A DNA stretch of 64,000 bases from CAYNHZ01 sp964397445 (GCA_964397445.1 CAYNHZ010000004.1:121410-185409); one strand, 5' to 3'; shown: positions 44,389 to 53,380, numbered from the stretch's first letter. Numbers and translations are program-made. Notes: a model not told the origin generated them from the sequence alone.

Positions 44389-46599
44389 ATGAGGATTAGT
44401 TCAGATGAATTGCATAGCAAATTAAAGGAGTTTTTTGGTTTCAGTTCGTTTAAAGGGGAACAGGAGGAGATCATCAAAAATCTTATAGAAGGAAATGATG
44501 CTTTTGTCCTTATGCCTACAGGAGGGGGTAAATCGTTGTGTTATCAACTTCCGGCATTGGTTATGCCCGGAACAGCTATTGTTATTTCACCACTTATTGC
44601 ATTGATGAAGAATCAAGTAGATGCAATTAGAGGGTTTGTGGCAAATAGCGATGGAGTTGCCCATTTTCTTAACTCTTCACTTAACAAGTCACAGATCCAA
44701 GAGGTAAAAGATGACCTCCTTTCCGGTGTCACAAAATTGCTATATGTCGCTCCTGAATCGCTAACCAAAGAGGAGAATGTCCAATTTTTCAAACAGATAT
44801 CAATCTCATTCTATGCCATTGATGAGGCACACTGCATCTCGGAATGGGGACACGATTTCAGACCAGAATATAGAAGGATTCACCAACTCATAGAGGAGAT
44901 CGGAATAGCTCCCATCATTGCCCTCACCGCAACAGCGACACCAAAGGTTCAATCCGATATTCAGAAGAACCTATCGATGGTAAATGCTAAAGTTTTTAAA
45001 GATTCGTTCAATAGGTCGAATCTTTACTATGAGATAAGGGACAAGGCCGATATAAAAAAGGAGTTGATTAGATTTATAAAAGCAAATGCCAATAAATCTG
45101 GAATTATCTACTGTTTAAGCAGAAAGAAGGTTGAAGAGATAGCAGATCTGCTCAATGTAAATGGGATAAAAGCATTGCCTTACCATGCAGGGATGGACTC
45201 AAACACTCGCGGGAGAAACCAAGATATGTTTTTGATGGAGGAGGTAGATGTAATAGTGGCGACTATTGCTTTTGGAATGGGAATCGATAAACCTGATGTC
45301 AGATTTGTTATTCACTATGATATTCCAAAGAGTTTAGAGGGGTACTATCAAGAGACAGGGAGGGCAGGGCGAGACGGAAAAGAGGGGCAATGTATTGCAT
45401 TTTACAGCTATAAGGATATTCAAAAACTTGAAAAGTTTATGCAGGGTAAACCGATATCCGAGCAAGAGATAGGCAAACAACTTCTTCTTGAGACGGTATC
45501 TTACGCCGAATCAAACAGATGCAGACGTAAGATCCTATTAAACTATTTCGGCGAGGAGTATCCAAACGATAATTGCGGCAACTGCGACAATTGTCTTCAT
45601 CCTAAGAAACTATTTGACGGTCAGGATGATATGGCTTTAGTCATAGAGCTTATCAAATCAATGAAGGAGAAATTCAAACCGGAACATATTGCAAATATTT
45701 TATCCGGAACATCAAACTCCATTATTAAATCATATCACCACAATAAACACGAACTTTTCGGAATAGGGAGAGACAAAGGGAGTCGTTTTTGGATGGCTGT
45801 CATACGTCAGGGATTAGTTCTCCATCTATTAGATAAAGATATCGAATTATACGGACTTATCTCCGTAACCAAAAAAGGTGAGGAGTTTTACGAGAAACCT
45901 TACCCTCTAATGATTACTGAGGATAGGGAGTTTAGCGAAAATGATGAAGACGATGATGATGATATTCAGATAATTGGTAATTCAAAACACTCCGGAGCTG
46001 GTGGAGGAGACCCTACCCTTTTCGCAATGCTTAAAGATTTACGGAAAGATATTTCGAAAAAGATGAACCTACCATCATTCGTCATATTTACCGACCCCTC
46101 TCTTGAAGATATGTCGATCCAATACCCCATCACTATGGATGAGTTGAAGAATTGTCAGGGGGTAGGTGAAGGAAAAGCCAAAAAATTTGGGACAGAGTTT
46201 TTAAAACTTATCGAACAATATGTCAAAGAAAATGAGATAGAAAGGCCTAATGACTTTGTATTAAAATCTGTAGTAAACAAATCTGCCAACAAAGTCTATA
46301 TTATTCAAAACATCGATAGAAAAATTCCACTCGAAGACATTGCAGAAGATAAAGGATTAGAAATGTTGGATGTTATTGAAGAGATTGAGGCTATTGTAGG
46401 ATCAGGTACAAAGCTTAATATTGACTACTACATCCGTCAAGCCATTGATGATGATAAAGTTGAAGATATATACGAATACTTTAGACACGAAGCAATCTCA
46501 GACTCCATAAGCGATGCAATGAAGGAACTTGGCGGAGATTTCAGTGAAGAAGAAATTCGACTCGTACGGATTAAATTTATGTCCGACCTTGCCAACTAA
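44389..46599 (+). CDS. recQ: ATP-dependent DNA helicase RecQ
   Basis: 736 residues. Walker A PTGGGKS (43-49), DEAH box in AIDEAHCISEWGHDF, motif VI QETGRAGRDG, RecQ zinc site with CRRKILLNYFGE and CGNCDNC, then a winged-helix domain and an HRDC domain (about 535-610; EDMSIQYPITMDELKNCQGV). The protein is longer than the 609-residue E. coli enzyme, with an acidic linker (ENDEDDDDDIQ, about 525-535) and a C-terminal extension after HRDC. It unwinds recombination and repair intermediates. Confidence 0.95.
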   Translation: MRISSDELHSKLKEFFGFSSFKGEQEEIIKNLIEGNDAFVLMPTGGGKSLCYQLPALVMPGTAIVISPLIALMKNQVDAIRGFVANSDGVAHFLNSSLNKSQIQEVKDDLLSGVTKLLYVAPESLTKEENVQFFKQISISFYAIDEAHCISEWGHDFRPEYRRIHQLIEEIGIAPIIALTATATPKVQSDIQKNLSMVNAKVFKDSFNRSNLYYEIRDKADIKKELIRFIKANANKSGIIYCLSRKKVEEIADLLNVNGIKALPYHAGMDSNTRGRNQDMFLMEEVDVIVATIAFGMGIDKPDVRFVIHYDIPKSLEGYYQETGRAGRDGKEGQCIAFYSYKDIQKLEKFMQGKPISEQEIGKQLLLETVSYAESNRCRRKILLNYFGEEYPNDNCGNCDNCLHPKKLFDGQDDMALVIELIKSMKEKFKPEHIANILSGTSNSIIKSYHHNKHELFGIGRDKGSRFWMAVIRQGLVLHLLDKDIELYGLISVTKKGEEFYEKPYPLMITEDREFSENDEDDDDDIQIIGNSKHSGAGGGDPTLFAMLKDLRKDISKKMNLPSFVIFTDPSLEDMSIQYPITMDELKNCQGVGEGKAKKFGTEFLKLIEQYVKENEIERPNDFVLKSVVNKSANKVYIIQNIDRKIPLEDIAEDKGLEMLDVIEEIEAIVGSGTKLNIDYYIRQAIDDDKVEDIYEYFRHEAISDSISDAMKELGGDFSEEEIRLVRIKFMSDLAN

Positions 46600-46739
46600 T
46601 ACCTCTACTTCACCTATATAACCATTCTCCTTCTTACCCAGAAACTATGTCTATGGAGAGCTATACCATAGATTATTTGAGGAAAATAAAGTATTTGGAG
46701 AAAGAAGCTAATTGAAGGGGATGGTATTTGTGCTGATAA

Positions 46740-47591
46740 TCAATTAAGAGTGATGATTTGTTCGCCGCGCCAATATGTTATTTGACGTTTGGCATACCTT
46801 CTGGTATTCCTTTTGATCAGCTCTTTAGCAACATCTAACGAGATTTTACCATCTATGTAATCAAAGATTTCTCTATAGCCGACAGTTCTAAGAGCAGGAA
46901 GATTTCTGAATCTCTCTAAACTTATCACCTCCTCAACAAGGCCATTGTCAATCATAATATCTACACGCCTATTTATCCTATCATAGAGTTCATCTCGCCC
47001 GCGCATCAAACATATTCGCTCTATATCAAAAGGTCGAGTCTTTTTAGTGTTTGATTTGAAAGATGAAAATTTCCTGCCGGTCATAATATTGACCTCTAAT
47101 GCGCGTAAAACTCTTTGTTTGTTAGCTATATCGATTGTGTTATAACTCTCTATATCAAGCATTTTTAACTCTCTGCGCAAAGACTCAATCCCCTCCTCCT
47201 CCATCCTTTTGGTGAGTGTTGCACGGAGATTTTGATCTGTTTGAGGAAAATCATCAAGACCATAACAAAAAGCATCTGCATAAAGACCTGATCCACCAAC
47301 CATTATCAAGGTGTTATGCTCAAGAAACAATCGCTCTACAAGAGCTAATGCCTCTACCTCATACCTCCCTGCAGTATAAAGATCTGTAACAGAATGGGAA
47401 AAAATGAAATAATGTTTGACCGTAGATAATTGTTCCTCAGACGGAGGAGCAGTCCCAATCTTCATCTCTCGATAAATCTGCCTCGAATCGCAAGAGATAA
47501 TCGGAGATGAGAATTTTTTTGCCAATCCTATTCCATAATCACTTTTTCCAACAGCTGTAGGACCGAGTATGAGAATCAATTTCTTAGTCAT
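46740..47591 (-). CDS. miaA: tRNA dimethylallyltransferase MiaA
   Basis: 283 residues. P-loop GPTAVGKSDYG (about 8-18), SCDSRQIYREMKIGTAPPS (substrate-binding), GGSGLYADAF and the RALEVNIMTGRKFSSF segment. It transfers dimethylallyl from DMAPP to A37 of tRNAs reading UNN codons. It is a little shorter than the E. coli enzyme (316) but complete. The start overlaps the upstream gene by 4 nt. The 140-nt gap to the convergent recQ holds only a weak 6-bp hairpin (46651-46671). Confidence 0.94.
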   Translation of the reverse strand: MTKKLILILGPTAVGKSDYGIGLAKKFSSPIISCDSRQIYREMKIGTAPPSEEQLSTVKHYFIFSHSVTDLYTAGRYEVEALALVERLFLEHNTLIMVGGSGLYADAFCYGLDDFPQTDQNLRATLTKRMEEEGIESLRRELKMLDIESYNTIDIANKQRVLRALEVNIMTGRKFSSFKSNTKKTRPFDIERICLMRGRDELYDRINRRVDIMIDNGLVEEVISLERFRNLPALRTVGYREIFDYIDGKISLDVAKELIKRNTRRYAKRQITYWRGEQIITLN

Positions 47592-48103
47592 CTCCCCTCT
47601 TCACCCTCTGGAAGTTCGTCATCATCATACACTTCCTCGTCTTGTCCGTCAAATTTTGAGGAGAGAGTTTGATGTTTCTCATCATCCAACTCTCCGAAAT
47701 CCTCATATTTATCGGAAAATTGATCCGGATTTGGCCCTTTTTCTTTTACAAGTCGAGGATATGAAACCCTCGAAACCTCCTCTTCAATTGAGATAAAAGT
47801 TAGCACTATATATCTATTTCTAATAAGATTGTACAAATACCTTAAAACTACATCCCCTTTCGACAACGAACTCTTAAGAGTGATTGAATCCATCGAACCA
47901 TCACCTGAGTCAAAAAGTCCATACTCCCTAACCACCTTTCCTTTAGTATCAATCCCCTGAAACACAACCATTTGATCAGGGGAAAAACCGAGATCGTTCT
48001 CTAAATATTCGTGTAACTTATAGAGATTTGTATCAGATTGAATCTCATATTCCCTCAGGAAAATTTTATTATCTGGCAACGTAGCCTTATACTTATAAAC
48101 CAT
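47588..48103 (-). CDS. pRiA4b ORF3-like (IS1096 passenger TnpR-like) protein
   Basis: 171 residues. The N-terminal half (about 1-110, MVYKYKATLPDNKIFLREYE then LENDLGFSPDQM and GDVVLRYLY) resembles PRiA4_ORF3-like domains, often labelled IS1096 passenger TnpR. The C-terminal 45 residues are very acidic (EEVYDDDELPEGEEGR). Despite the database name nothing here suggests a mobile element: a gene of this type beside miaA recurs in Bacteroidota. Function is unknown; the 4-nt overlap with miaA implies cotranscription. Confidence 0.7.
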   Translation of the reverse strand: MVYKYKATLPDNKIFLREYEIQSDTNLYKLHEYLENDLGFSPDQMVVFQGIDTKGKVVREYGLFDSGDGSMDSITLKSSLSKGDVVLRYLYNLIRNRYIVLTFISIEEEVSRVSYPRLVKEKGPNPDQFSDKYEDFGELDDEKHQTLSSKFDGQDEEVYDDDELPEGEEGR

Positions 48104-48116
48104 TTTTTACTTTTTA

Positions 48117-49106
48117 TCAAATTAATAAACCCAATAAGAACTCCATCGTATCCTTGCCATCGGGATAATCATCCAAACTAACCCGTTGTGCGGTACCAAA
48201 GTTAGTATATATTTTCTGAATTTGCCCCTTATTTTGATGAAAAAAGTTATCGAGTTCCACTTCAGAGGCATATCTCTTAACACCAACCACACCTATCGGG
48301 AGATCATTAAAGTTGTCTGTTTCCATAAAAATCAACCTGCCAGAATCATAAAATTTTCCTCCATCCAAGGAGACAATTGCCCTACTTCTCAAATAATTAT
48401 CATTAAAAGCATCACCCCCAACTTGTGAAAGGAAGTCATTTGCACATTGTCCTAAAACCTCAAAAGAATAATCTTCAGGGACCAATAAACAAGAGACACT
48501 TCTACACCCTAAACCATAATAAATAAGAATATCCTCACAGAGTCGCGACATTTCATAAACATCCTCAGAGCCCCTCAAAACTGCACAACTAAACCTACTA
48601 CCCCTTATGAGTCTCTTCATATTTGAATAATTATCTTCATAAAATCGAGCAGCCGCATCCCCACCCATTGTTATAACTCCATCCATCCCGGTAAGAGGAA
48701 GGGTATTGGTATAATATAAATCGGGAAATAAAACCGGAAGGAGATATTTGTCCTTAGAAGATAATTTAACAATGGGGGTTACACCTGACAATAAAACACA
48801 AAGAATATCGTGGAAACAAACAACTGGAATATTTCCTGCTGCAACCACCCCACAAACCGCAGATTTGTTTTTTTTATTACGCAAATCATACTTATTCAGC
48901 CACTTATCAAGCTTATCAGGAACTAAGAAATCTTCACATATCGAAGCAAGAGCAAAGGTCTGCATATAAGGGGTAAAGAACGGATTATCACAAAAAGAGT
49001 TGTGCAAAGCATCAGTTAAAGAGTCCCATTTATAATCTCCGGATAACCACCCATTCAACCTGTTTCCAAGTTCATAGAAATATCCCTTGTCGCTATAATT
49101 ATTCAT
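48117..49106 (-). CDS. Acyl-CoA reductase (LuxC-like)
   Basis: 329 residues. It resembles the LuxC/acyl-CoA reductase branch of the aldehyde dehydrogenase superfamily: SAVCGVVAAGNIPVVCFHD (NAD-binding loop), GVTPIVKLSSKDKYLLPVLF, and YYGLGCRSVSCLLVPEDY, which holds the Cys expected for the thiohemiacetal. Members reduce acyl-CoA or acyl-ACP to aldehyde. A gene of this type near serC is common in Bacteroidota; its substrate there is not established. No luciferase or acyltransferase partner is nearby. Confidence 0.8.
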   Translation of the reverse strand: MNNYSDKGYFYELGNRLNGWLSGDYKWDSLTDALHNSFCDNPFFTPYMQTFALASICEDFLVPDKLDKWLNKYDLRNKKNKSAVCGVVAAGNIPVVCFHDILCVLLSGVTPIVKLSSKDKYLLPVLFPDLYYTNTLPLTGMDGVITMGGDAAARFYEDNYSNMKRLIRGSRFSCAVLRGSEDVYEMSRLCEDILIYYGLGCRSVSCLLVPEDYSFEVLGQCANDFLSQVGGDAFNDNYLRSRAIVSLDGGKFYDSGRLIFMETDNFNDLPIGVVGVKRYASEVELDNFFHQNKGQIQKIYTNFGTAQRVSLDDYPDGKDTMEFLLGLLI

Positions 49107-49112
49107 ACTTTA

Positions 49113-49120
49113 CAAAGGTA
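49113..49120 (-). promoter_or_regulatory. -7 box of the acyl-CoA reductase gene
   Basis: On the minus strand this reads TACCTTTG, a full match to TAnnTTTG, ending only 6 nt before the ATG at 49106. The transcript is predicted to have almost no leader. Confidence 0.5.
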
Positions 49121-49152
49121 TAAAAAACTTATGTTATCTAAACCTTTTGTAC

Positions 49153-49160
49153 TATCTTCG
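49153..49160 (+). promoter_or_regulatory. Possible -7 box of the YigZ-family gene
   Basis: TATCTTCG differs from TAnnTTTG at one position and ends 4 nt before the ATG at 49165, again predicting a leaderless or nearly leaderless mRNA. Confidence 0.4.
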
Positions 49161-49164
49161 TACT

Positions 49165-49779
49165 ATGAAACAAGAGCAAATTCAAGATATTTACAAGAGT
49201 GTTTCAGCCACAGCTAAAGGTATTTATAAGGACAAAGGGAGTAAATTCATAGCTTTTGTTTACCCTATTGAAAGCGAAGCAGATGTCAAATCCATCCTTG
49301 CAACTCTCAAAAAAGATTACTTTGACGCAAAACACCACTGTTATGCATATAGATTGGGTTATGATGGTTCTACTTGGAGATATAATGATGACGGAGAGCC
49401 CTCCTCCACAGCAGGAAGACCGATATTCGGACAGATATTGTCAAACGAATTGAGCGACATTCTGATCGTAATAGTTAGATACTTTGGAGGGATAAAATTG
49501 GGGGTTCCCGGACTGATTAAAGCTTATAAAAGTGCAGCAGCAGATGCAATTTCAAATGCTACAATTATTGAGAAAACGGCAAAAAAAATGTTTACGATAA
49601 GTTTTGGATATGACAAGACAAATACCATTATGAAAATCCTAAAAGAGATGAACATTTCCCCAAGTAAACAAAGTTTTGACAATGAGTGTGTTATAGAATT
49701 ACCAGTGCGTCTTCGGGATATTGATGGTTTTATAAACAATATCGAACAATCAGGAGCAATATTGATTGAGAATAATTAA
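49165..49779 (+). CDS. YigZ/IMPACT-family protein
   Basis: 204 residues from the ATG at 49165 (MKQEQIQDIYKSV); an ATG at 49147 would start upstream of the promoter box. The IMPACT domain (about 15-125) shows KGSKFIAFVYPIESEADV, DAKHHCYAYRLG, DDGEPSSTAGRPIFGQI and VRYFGGIKLGVPGLIKAY. A second small domain (DUF1949-like, about 135-204) follows. E. coli YigZ has this layout; its cellular role is uncertain. pyrB follows after 9 nt. Confidence 0.9.
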   Translation: MKQEQIQDIYKSVSATAKGIYKDKGSKFIAFVYPIESEADVKSILATLKKDYFDAKHHCYAYRLGYDGSTWRYNDDGEPSSTAGRPIFGQILSNELSDILIVIVRYFGGIKLGVPGLIKAYKSAAADAISNATIIEKTAKKMFTISFGYDKTNTIMKILKEMNISPSKQSFDNECVIELPVRLRDIDGFINNIEQSGAILIENN

Positions 49780-49788
49780 ATACAAATA

Positions 49789-50697
49789 ATGATGTCCAAA
49801 AGTCTAATTTCAATTCAAGATTTTTCTAAAGATGAGATACTTCACATATTAGAAGTTGCCTCAGAATTTGAGAAAAACAAATCCCAAACTTTTCTGAGTG
49901 ATAAAGTCATCGCTTGCATCTTTTTTGAGCCATCAACTCGCACCAGACTTAGTTTTGAAACAGCTTCAAACAGATTGGGTGCCAGAGTTATAGGATTTTC
50001 AGATGCCGCAAGCACAAGTGTACGAAAGGGTGAAAGCCTAAAAGATACCATAAAAATGGTATCCAACTATGTTGACCTAATCGTTATGCGACACCCACTT
50101 GAAGGGAGCGCGAGATATGCTTCGGAAGTTGCATCCGTCCCTGTAATAAATGCAGGAGATGGCGCAAATCAACACCCAACCCAAACTCTCCTCGATCTAT
50201 ATTCAATTATGCAAACTCAAGGGAGAATAGACAATATCAATATAAATATGGTTGGCGACCTAAAATACGGTAGAACAGTACATTCTCTACTCCAGGCAAT
50301 GTCTCATTTCTCACCCACCTTCACATTTACCTCTCCTGAAGAGTTGATGATGCCTCAAGAGTATAAGGCATTCCTTCGAGAAAAGGGGATCTCATATCAA
50401 GAGACAGCAGATTTGATGGAACACATCGACACCGCAGATATCCTCTATATGACACGTATACAACAGGAACGTTTCACAGATCCTATCGAATACGAAAAAG
50501 TCAAAAATGTTTACTCACTTGAAGCCTCTATGCTTGAGAATGTTAAGAAAAATATGAAAATATTGCACCCCCTGCCTCGCCTTCAAGAGATCTCTTCAGA
50601 TGTTGACGACACCCCTCACGCATACTATTTCAAACAGGCTGAAAATGGGATGTATGTTAGAATGGCCATCATATCATATTTATTAGGAAAAAGATAG
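49789..50697 (+). CDS. pyrB: Aspartate carbamoyltransferase catalytic subunit
   Basis: 302 residues (a second ATG at 49792 is equally possible). The carbamoyl phosphate site FFEPSTRTRLSFE (about 45-57), HPLEGSARYA, HPTQTLLDLYSI and the aspartate loop region MTRIQQERF are present, with HPLPR near the C terminus. It condenses carbamoyl phosphate and aspartate in the first committed step of pyrimidine synthesis. pyrI follows after 11 nt, so the regulated c6r6 holoenzyme is expected. Confidence 0.96.
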   Translation: MMSKSLISIQDFSKDEILHILEVASEFEKNKSQTFLSDKVIACIFFEPSTRTRLSFETASNRLGARVIGFSDAASTSVRKGESLKDTIKMVSNYVDLIVMRHPLEGSARYASEVASVPVINAGDGANQHPTQTLLDLYSIMQTQGRIDNININMVGDLKYGRTVHSLLQAMSHFSPTFTFTSPEELMMPQEYKAFLREKGISYQETADLMEHIDTADILYMTRIQQERFTDPIEYEKVKNVYSLEASMLENVKKNMKILHPLPRLQEISSDVDDTPHAYYFKQAENGMYVRMAIISYLLGKR

Positions 50698-50708
50698 GAG
50701 GATTTAAT

Positions 50709-51185
50709 ATGGAAAATAAAGAGAAATTATTGCAAGTAAATGCAATTAAAAACGGCACTGTTTTAGACCACATACCAAGCGAACAGGTTCTCAAGGTTAT
50801 AGATATTTTAAATCTATCAGACTCTATATACCCAATCACCTTTGGTATAAATCTTGATAGTAAATCACTTGGGAAGAAAGGGATAATAAAGATTTCAGAA
50901 CGGTATTTTCGTGATTATGAAATAAATAAAATAGCCCTTATCGCCCCTAATGCGAGTATAAATATTATAAAAGATTTTGAAGTTATTGAGAAAAGGGTGT
51001 TATCAATCCCAGATACAATAGTGGGAATCGCTAAATGTATGAATCCAATGTGTGTAACAAATCACCAGAATATACAAACTAAGTTTAAGACCATCATAAA
51101 AGGATCTGATGTTGAGTTGTTGTGCAAATATTGTGAAAAAGTGACTGATAGCAAAAACTTAAAAATCATAAGCAATACCCGTTAA
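50709..51185 (+). CDS. pyrI: Aspartate carbamoyltransferase regulatory subunit
   Basis: 158 residues. An N-terminal allosteric domain (about 1-100, KNGTVLDHIPSEQVLKVIDI) that binds CTP and ATP is followed by the zinc domain with four Cys (CMNPMCV and LCKYCEK, spacing C-x4-C...C-x2-C) contacting PyrB. A Shine-Dalgarno-like AGGAGG lies about 9 nt before the ATG. It gives feedback control of the pathway by CTP. Confidence 0.95.
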   Translation: MENKEKLLQVNAIKNGTVLDHIPSEQVLKVIDILNLSDSIYPITFGINLDSKSLGKKGIIKISERYFRDYEINKIALIAPNASINIIKDFEVIEKRVLSIPDTIVGIAKCMNPMCVTNHQNIQTKFKTIIKGSDVELLCKYCEKVTDSKNLKIISNTR

Positions 51186-51200
51186 TTGAATAATATTTCA

Positions 51201-51208
51201 TAACTTTG
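51201..51208 (+). promoter_or_regulatory. -7 box of serC
   Basis: TAACTTTG is a full match to TAnnTTTG, ending 49 nt before the serC ATG, in the 72-nt gap after pyrI. Confidence 0.6.
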
Positions 51209-51257
51209 ACCCCATATTTGAAACCTTATTTTTAGTATAAATTAAATTAATTAATAA

Positions 51258-52334
51258 ATGAAAAAAGCTTACAATTTTAATGCAGGTCCTTGCGTATTAC
51301 CCAGACCGGCAGTAGATGCAGCCATAGAGGCTCTTAAAGATTTTAAAGGAACTGGAATGTCTGTTATAGAAGTATCTCACCGCAGCAAAGAATGGGAGGC
51401 AGTTATGGAAGAGTGCCGCACACTTTGGAAAGAGTTATTGAATATTCCTGAAGGATACAGTGTTCTTTTCCTTGGCGGTGGAGCTTCTCTCCAATTTTTA
51501 TATGTAGCTATGAACCTTCTTGAAAACAAAGCTGCTTACCTTGAAACAGGTGTTTGGGCAAAGAAAGCTTTGAAAGAGGCTAAAGGTCTTGGAAATGCTT
51601 ATGCAATAGCATCTTCAGCTGATAAAACTTACAGCTACATCCCTAAAGGATATGAGATTCCTAAAGACATCGACTACTTCCACATCACCACTAACAACAC
51701 TATTTATGGGACTGAAATTCACGAAGATATGAATTGTCCTGTAAATTTGGTTGCAGATATGTCATCAGATATTATGAGCCGTCCTGTCGATATTAAGAAA
51801 TATGCCCTTATTTATGGTGGTGCTCAGAAGAACGTTGGCCCTGCAGGTACAGTTTTCGTCATTGTTAAGGATGAAATTCTTGGTAAAGTAAGTCGTTACC
51901 TTCCTACTATGTTGGATTACAGAACTCATATCGCTGAGGCATCTATGTTTAACACCCCTCCTGTATTCTCAATTTTCGTTATGAATGAGACTCTTAAATG
52001 GGTTAAAGCTCAAGGTGGCCTAAAAGCTATGTACGCTCACAATAAAAAGAAAGCCGCTATCCTATATGATGAAATCGATCGTAATCCTCTTTTCGTAGGG
52101 ACTGCTGCTAAAGAAGATCGTTCACTTATGAACATCTGCTTTGTAATGGCTCCCGGTTACGAAGCTCTTCAAGATGAATTTATGTCATTTGCAAAAGAGA
52201 GGGGAATGGTAGGTATTAAAGGTCACCGTTCAGTTGGTGGATTCCGCGCATCTACTTACAATGCTTGCCCTATCGAAGCAGTTGAGGCATTAGTTGCTTG
52301 TATGCAAGAATTTGAAAAATTGCATAAAAAATAG
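51258..52334 (+). CDS. serC: Phosphoserine aminotransferase
   Basis: 358 residues, class V aminotransferase fold. N-terminal FNAGPCVLPRPA, SVIEVSHRSKEW, LFLGGGASLQFLYVAMN and the PLP-lysine motif GGAQKNVGPAGT (Lys at about 194) are typical; KGHRSVGGFRASTYNACP closes the active site. It makes 3-phosphoserine from 3-phosphohydroxypyruvate. serA follows after a hairpin, and together they form the serine branch from 3-phosphoglycerate. Confidence 0.96.
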   Translation: MKKAYNFNAGPCVLPRPAVDAAIEALKDFKGTGMSVIEVSHRSKEWEAVMEECRTLWKELLNIPEGYSVLFLGGGASLQFLYVAMNLLENKAAYLETGVWAKKALKEAKGLGNAYAIASSADKTYSYIPKGYEIPKDIDYFHITTNNTIYGTEIHEDMNCPVNLVADMSSDIMSRPVDIKKYALIYGGAQKNVGPAGTVFVIVKDEILGKVSRYLPTMLDYRTHIAEASMFNTPPVFSIFVMNETLKWVKAQGGLKAMYAHNKKKAAILYDEIDRNPLFVGTAAKEDRSLMNICFVMAPGYEALQDEFMSFAKERGMVGIKGHRSVGGFRASTYNACPIEAVEALVACMQEFEKLHKK

Positions 52335-52358
52335 ATCAACATTTTTTTAATAATACTT

Positions 52359-52399
52359 AGAGGCTCTTTTCTCTCATTAATTTTGAAAAGAGTCTCTTT
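52359..52399 (+). terminator. Hairpin terminator or attenuator between serC and serA
   Basis: A 13-bp stem with one G-U pair (52359-52371 with 52385-52397) and a 13-nt loop lies in the 97-nt serC-serA gap. The trailing T run is short, so it may be only partly effective and let serA be read at a lower level than serC. Confidence 0.6.
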
Positions 52400-52431
52400 G
52401 TCACAAATAAATAATAAAAAAACATAAAAAT

Positions 52432-53352
52432 ATGAAAGTTTTAATCGCAACCGAAAAACCCTTCTCGAAGGTAGCTGTTGACGGTATTCGTAATATCGTT
52501 GAGAAAAATGGTCACATCCTTTCAACTTTGGAAAAATACACCGATGTAAAAGAGTTTTACTCAGCTGTTGCTGACGCTGATGCCCTAATTGTTCGCTCAG
52601 ACAAAGTTACCAAAGAGGTAATTGCTGCTGCTCCAAAATTAAAAATCGTTGTTCGTGCTGGTGCAGGTTTTGACAATCTTGACCTTGCTGCTTGCACAGA
52701 AAGGGGAATTGTTGCAATGAACACTCCAGGACAAAACTCGAATGCAGTTGCAGAACTTGCACTCGGACTTATGGTATTTATGCAACGTAATTGTTTTAAC
52801 TCAGGAACAGGCTCTGAATTAAAAGGCAAAACACTTGGTATTCAAGCATATGGCAATGTTGGCCGTTTAGTAGCAGGTATAGCAAAAGGTTTTGGGATGA
52901 ACATTATCGCTTTTGACCCATTCGTTCCTGCTGAAAATATGAAGAAAGAGGGAGTTGAAGTTGCTTCAACACTTGAAGAACTCTATTCAAAATCAAATTT
53001 CATTTCACTTCACATCCCTGCAAATGAGCAAACTAAAAAATCTATCGGATATGCACTTTTGACAAAAATGCCTAAAGGTGGATGCTTAGTAAATACAGCA
53101 AGAAAAGAGGTTATCAACGAAGATGAGTTGATAAAAGCACTTACTGAAAGGGAAGATCTTAAATATGTTACAGACATTGCTGCTGAGAAACAAGCAGAAA
53201 TGAATGAGAAATTTGGTAAACGCGTATTCGCAACACCTAAGAAAATGGGAGCTGAAACCGCAGAGGCTAATGTTAATGCAGGTCTTGCTGCTGCAAATCA
53301 AATCTGCAACTTCTTTGCTACCGGAGATAAAAAATTCCAAGTAAATAAATAG
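52432..53352 (+). CDS. serA: D-3-phosphoglycerate dehydrogenase, short form
   Basis: 306 residues, D-2-hydroxyacid dehydrogenase fold. RAGAGFDNLDLAACTERG, the NAD-binding GIQAYGNVGRLVAG (about 140-153), the active-site Arg/Glu region and LVNTARKEVI are visible. The regulatory ACT domain of longer SerA proteins is absent, so serine feedback by that route is not expected. It catalyses the first step from 3-phosphoglycerate. DUF1015 follows after 28 nt. Confidence 0.94.
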   Translation: MKVLIATEKPFSKVAVDGIRNIVEKNGHILSTLEKYTDVKEFYSAVADADALIVRSDKVTKEVIAAAPKLKIVVRAGAGFDNLDLAACTERGIVAMNTPGQNSNAVAELALGLMVFMQRNCFNSGTGSELKGKTLGIQAYGNVGRLVAGIAKGFGMNIIAFDPFVPAENMKKEGVEVASTLEELYSKSNFISLHIPANEQTKKSIGYALLTKMPKGGCLVNTARKEVINEDELIKALTEREDLKYVTDIAAEKQAEMNEKFGKRVFATPKKMGAETAEANVNAGLAAANQICNFFATGDKKFQVNK

Positions 53353-53380
53353 TAACTAATATATATAACAATCATACTAT

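Noticed and set aside
46651..46671. 6-bp hairpin between recQ and miaA as a bidirectional terminator
   Set aside because: The stem is too short and no T run follows; mentioned with miaA but not called.
47588..48103. Mobile element suggested by the IS1096 passenger family name
   Set aside because: No transposase, terminal repeats or target duplications are visible, and the gene is tightly coupled to miaA.
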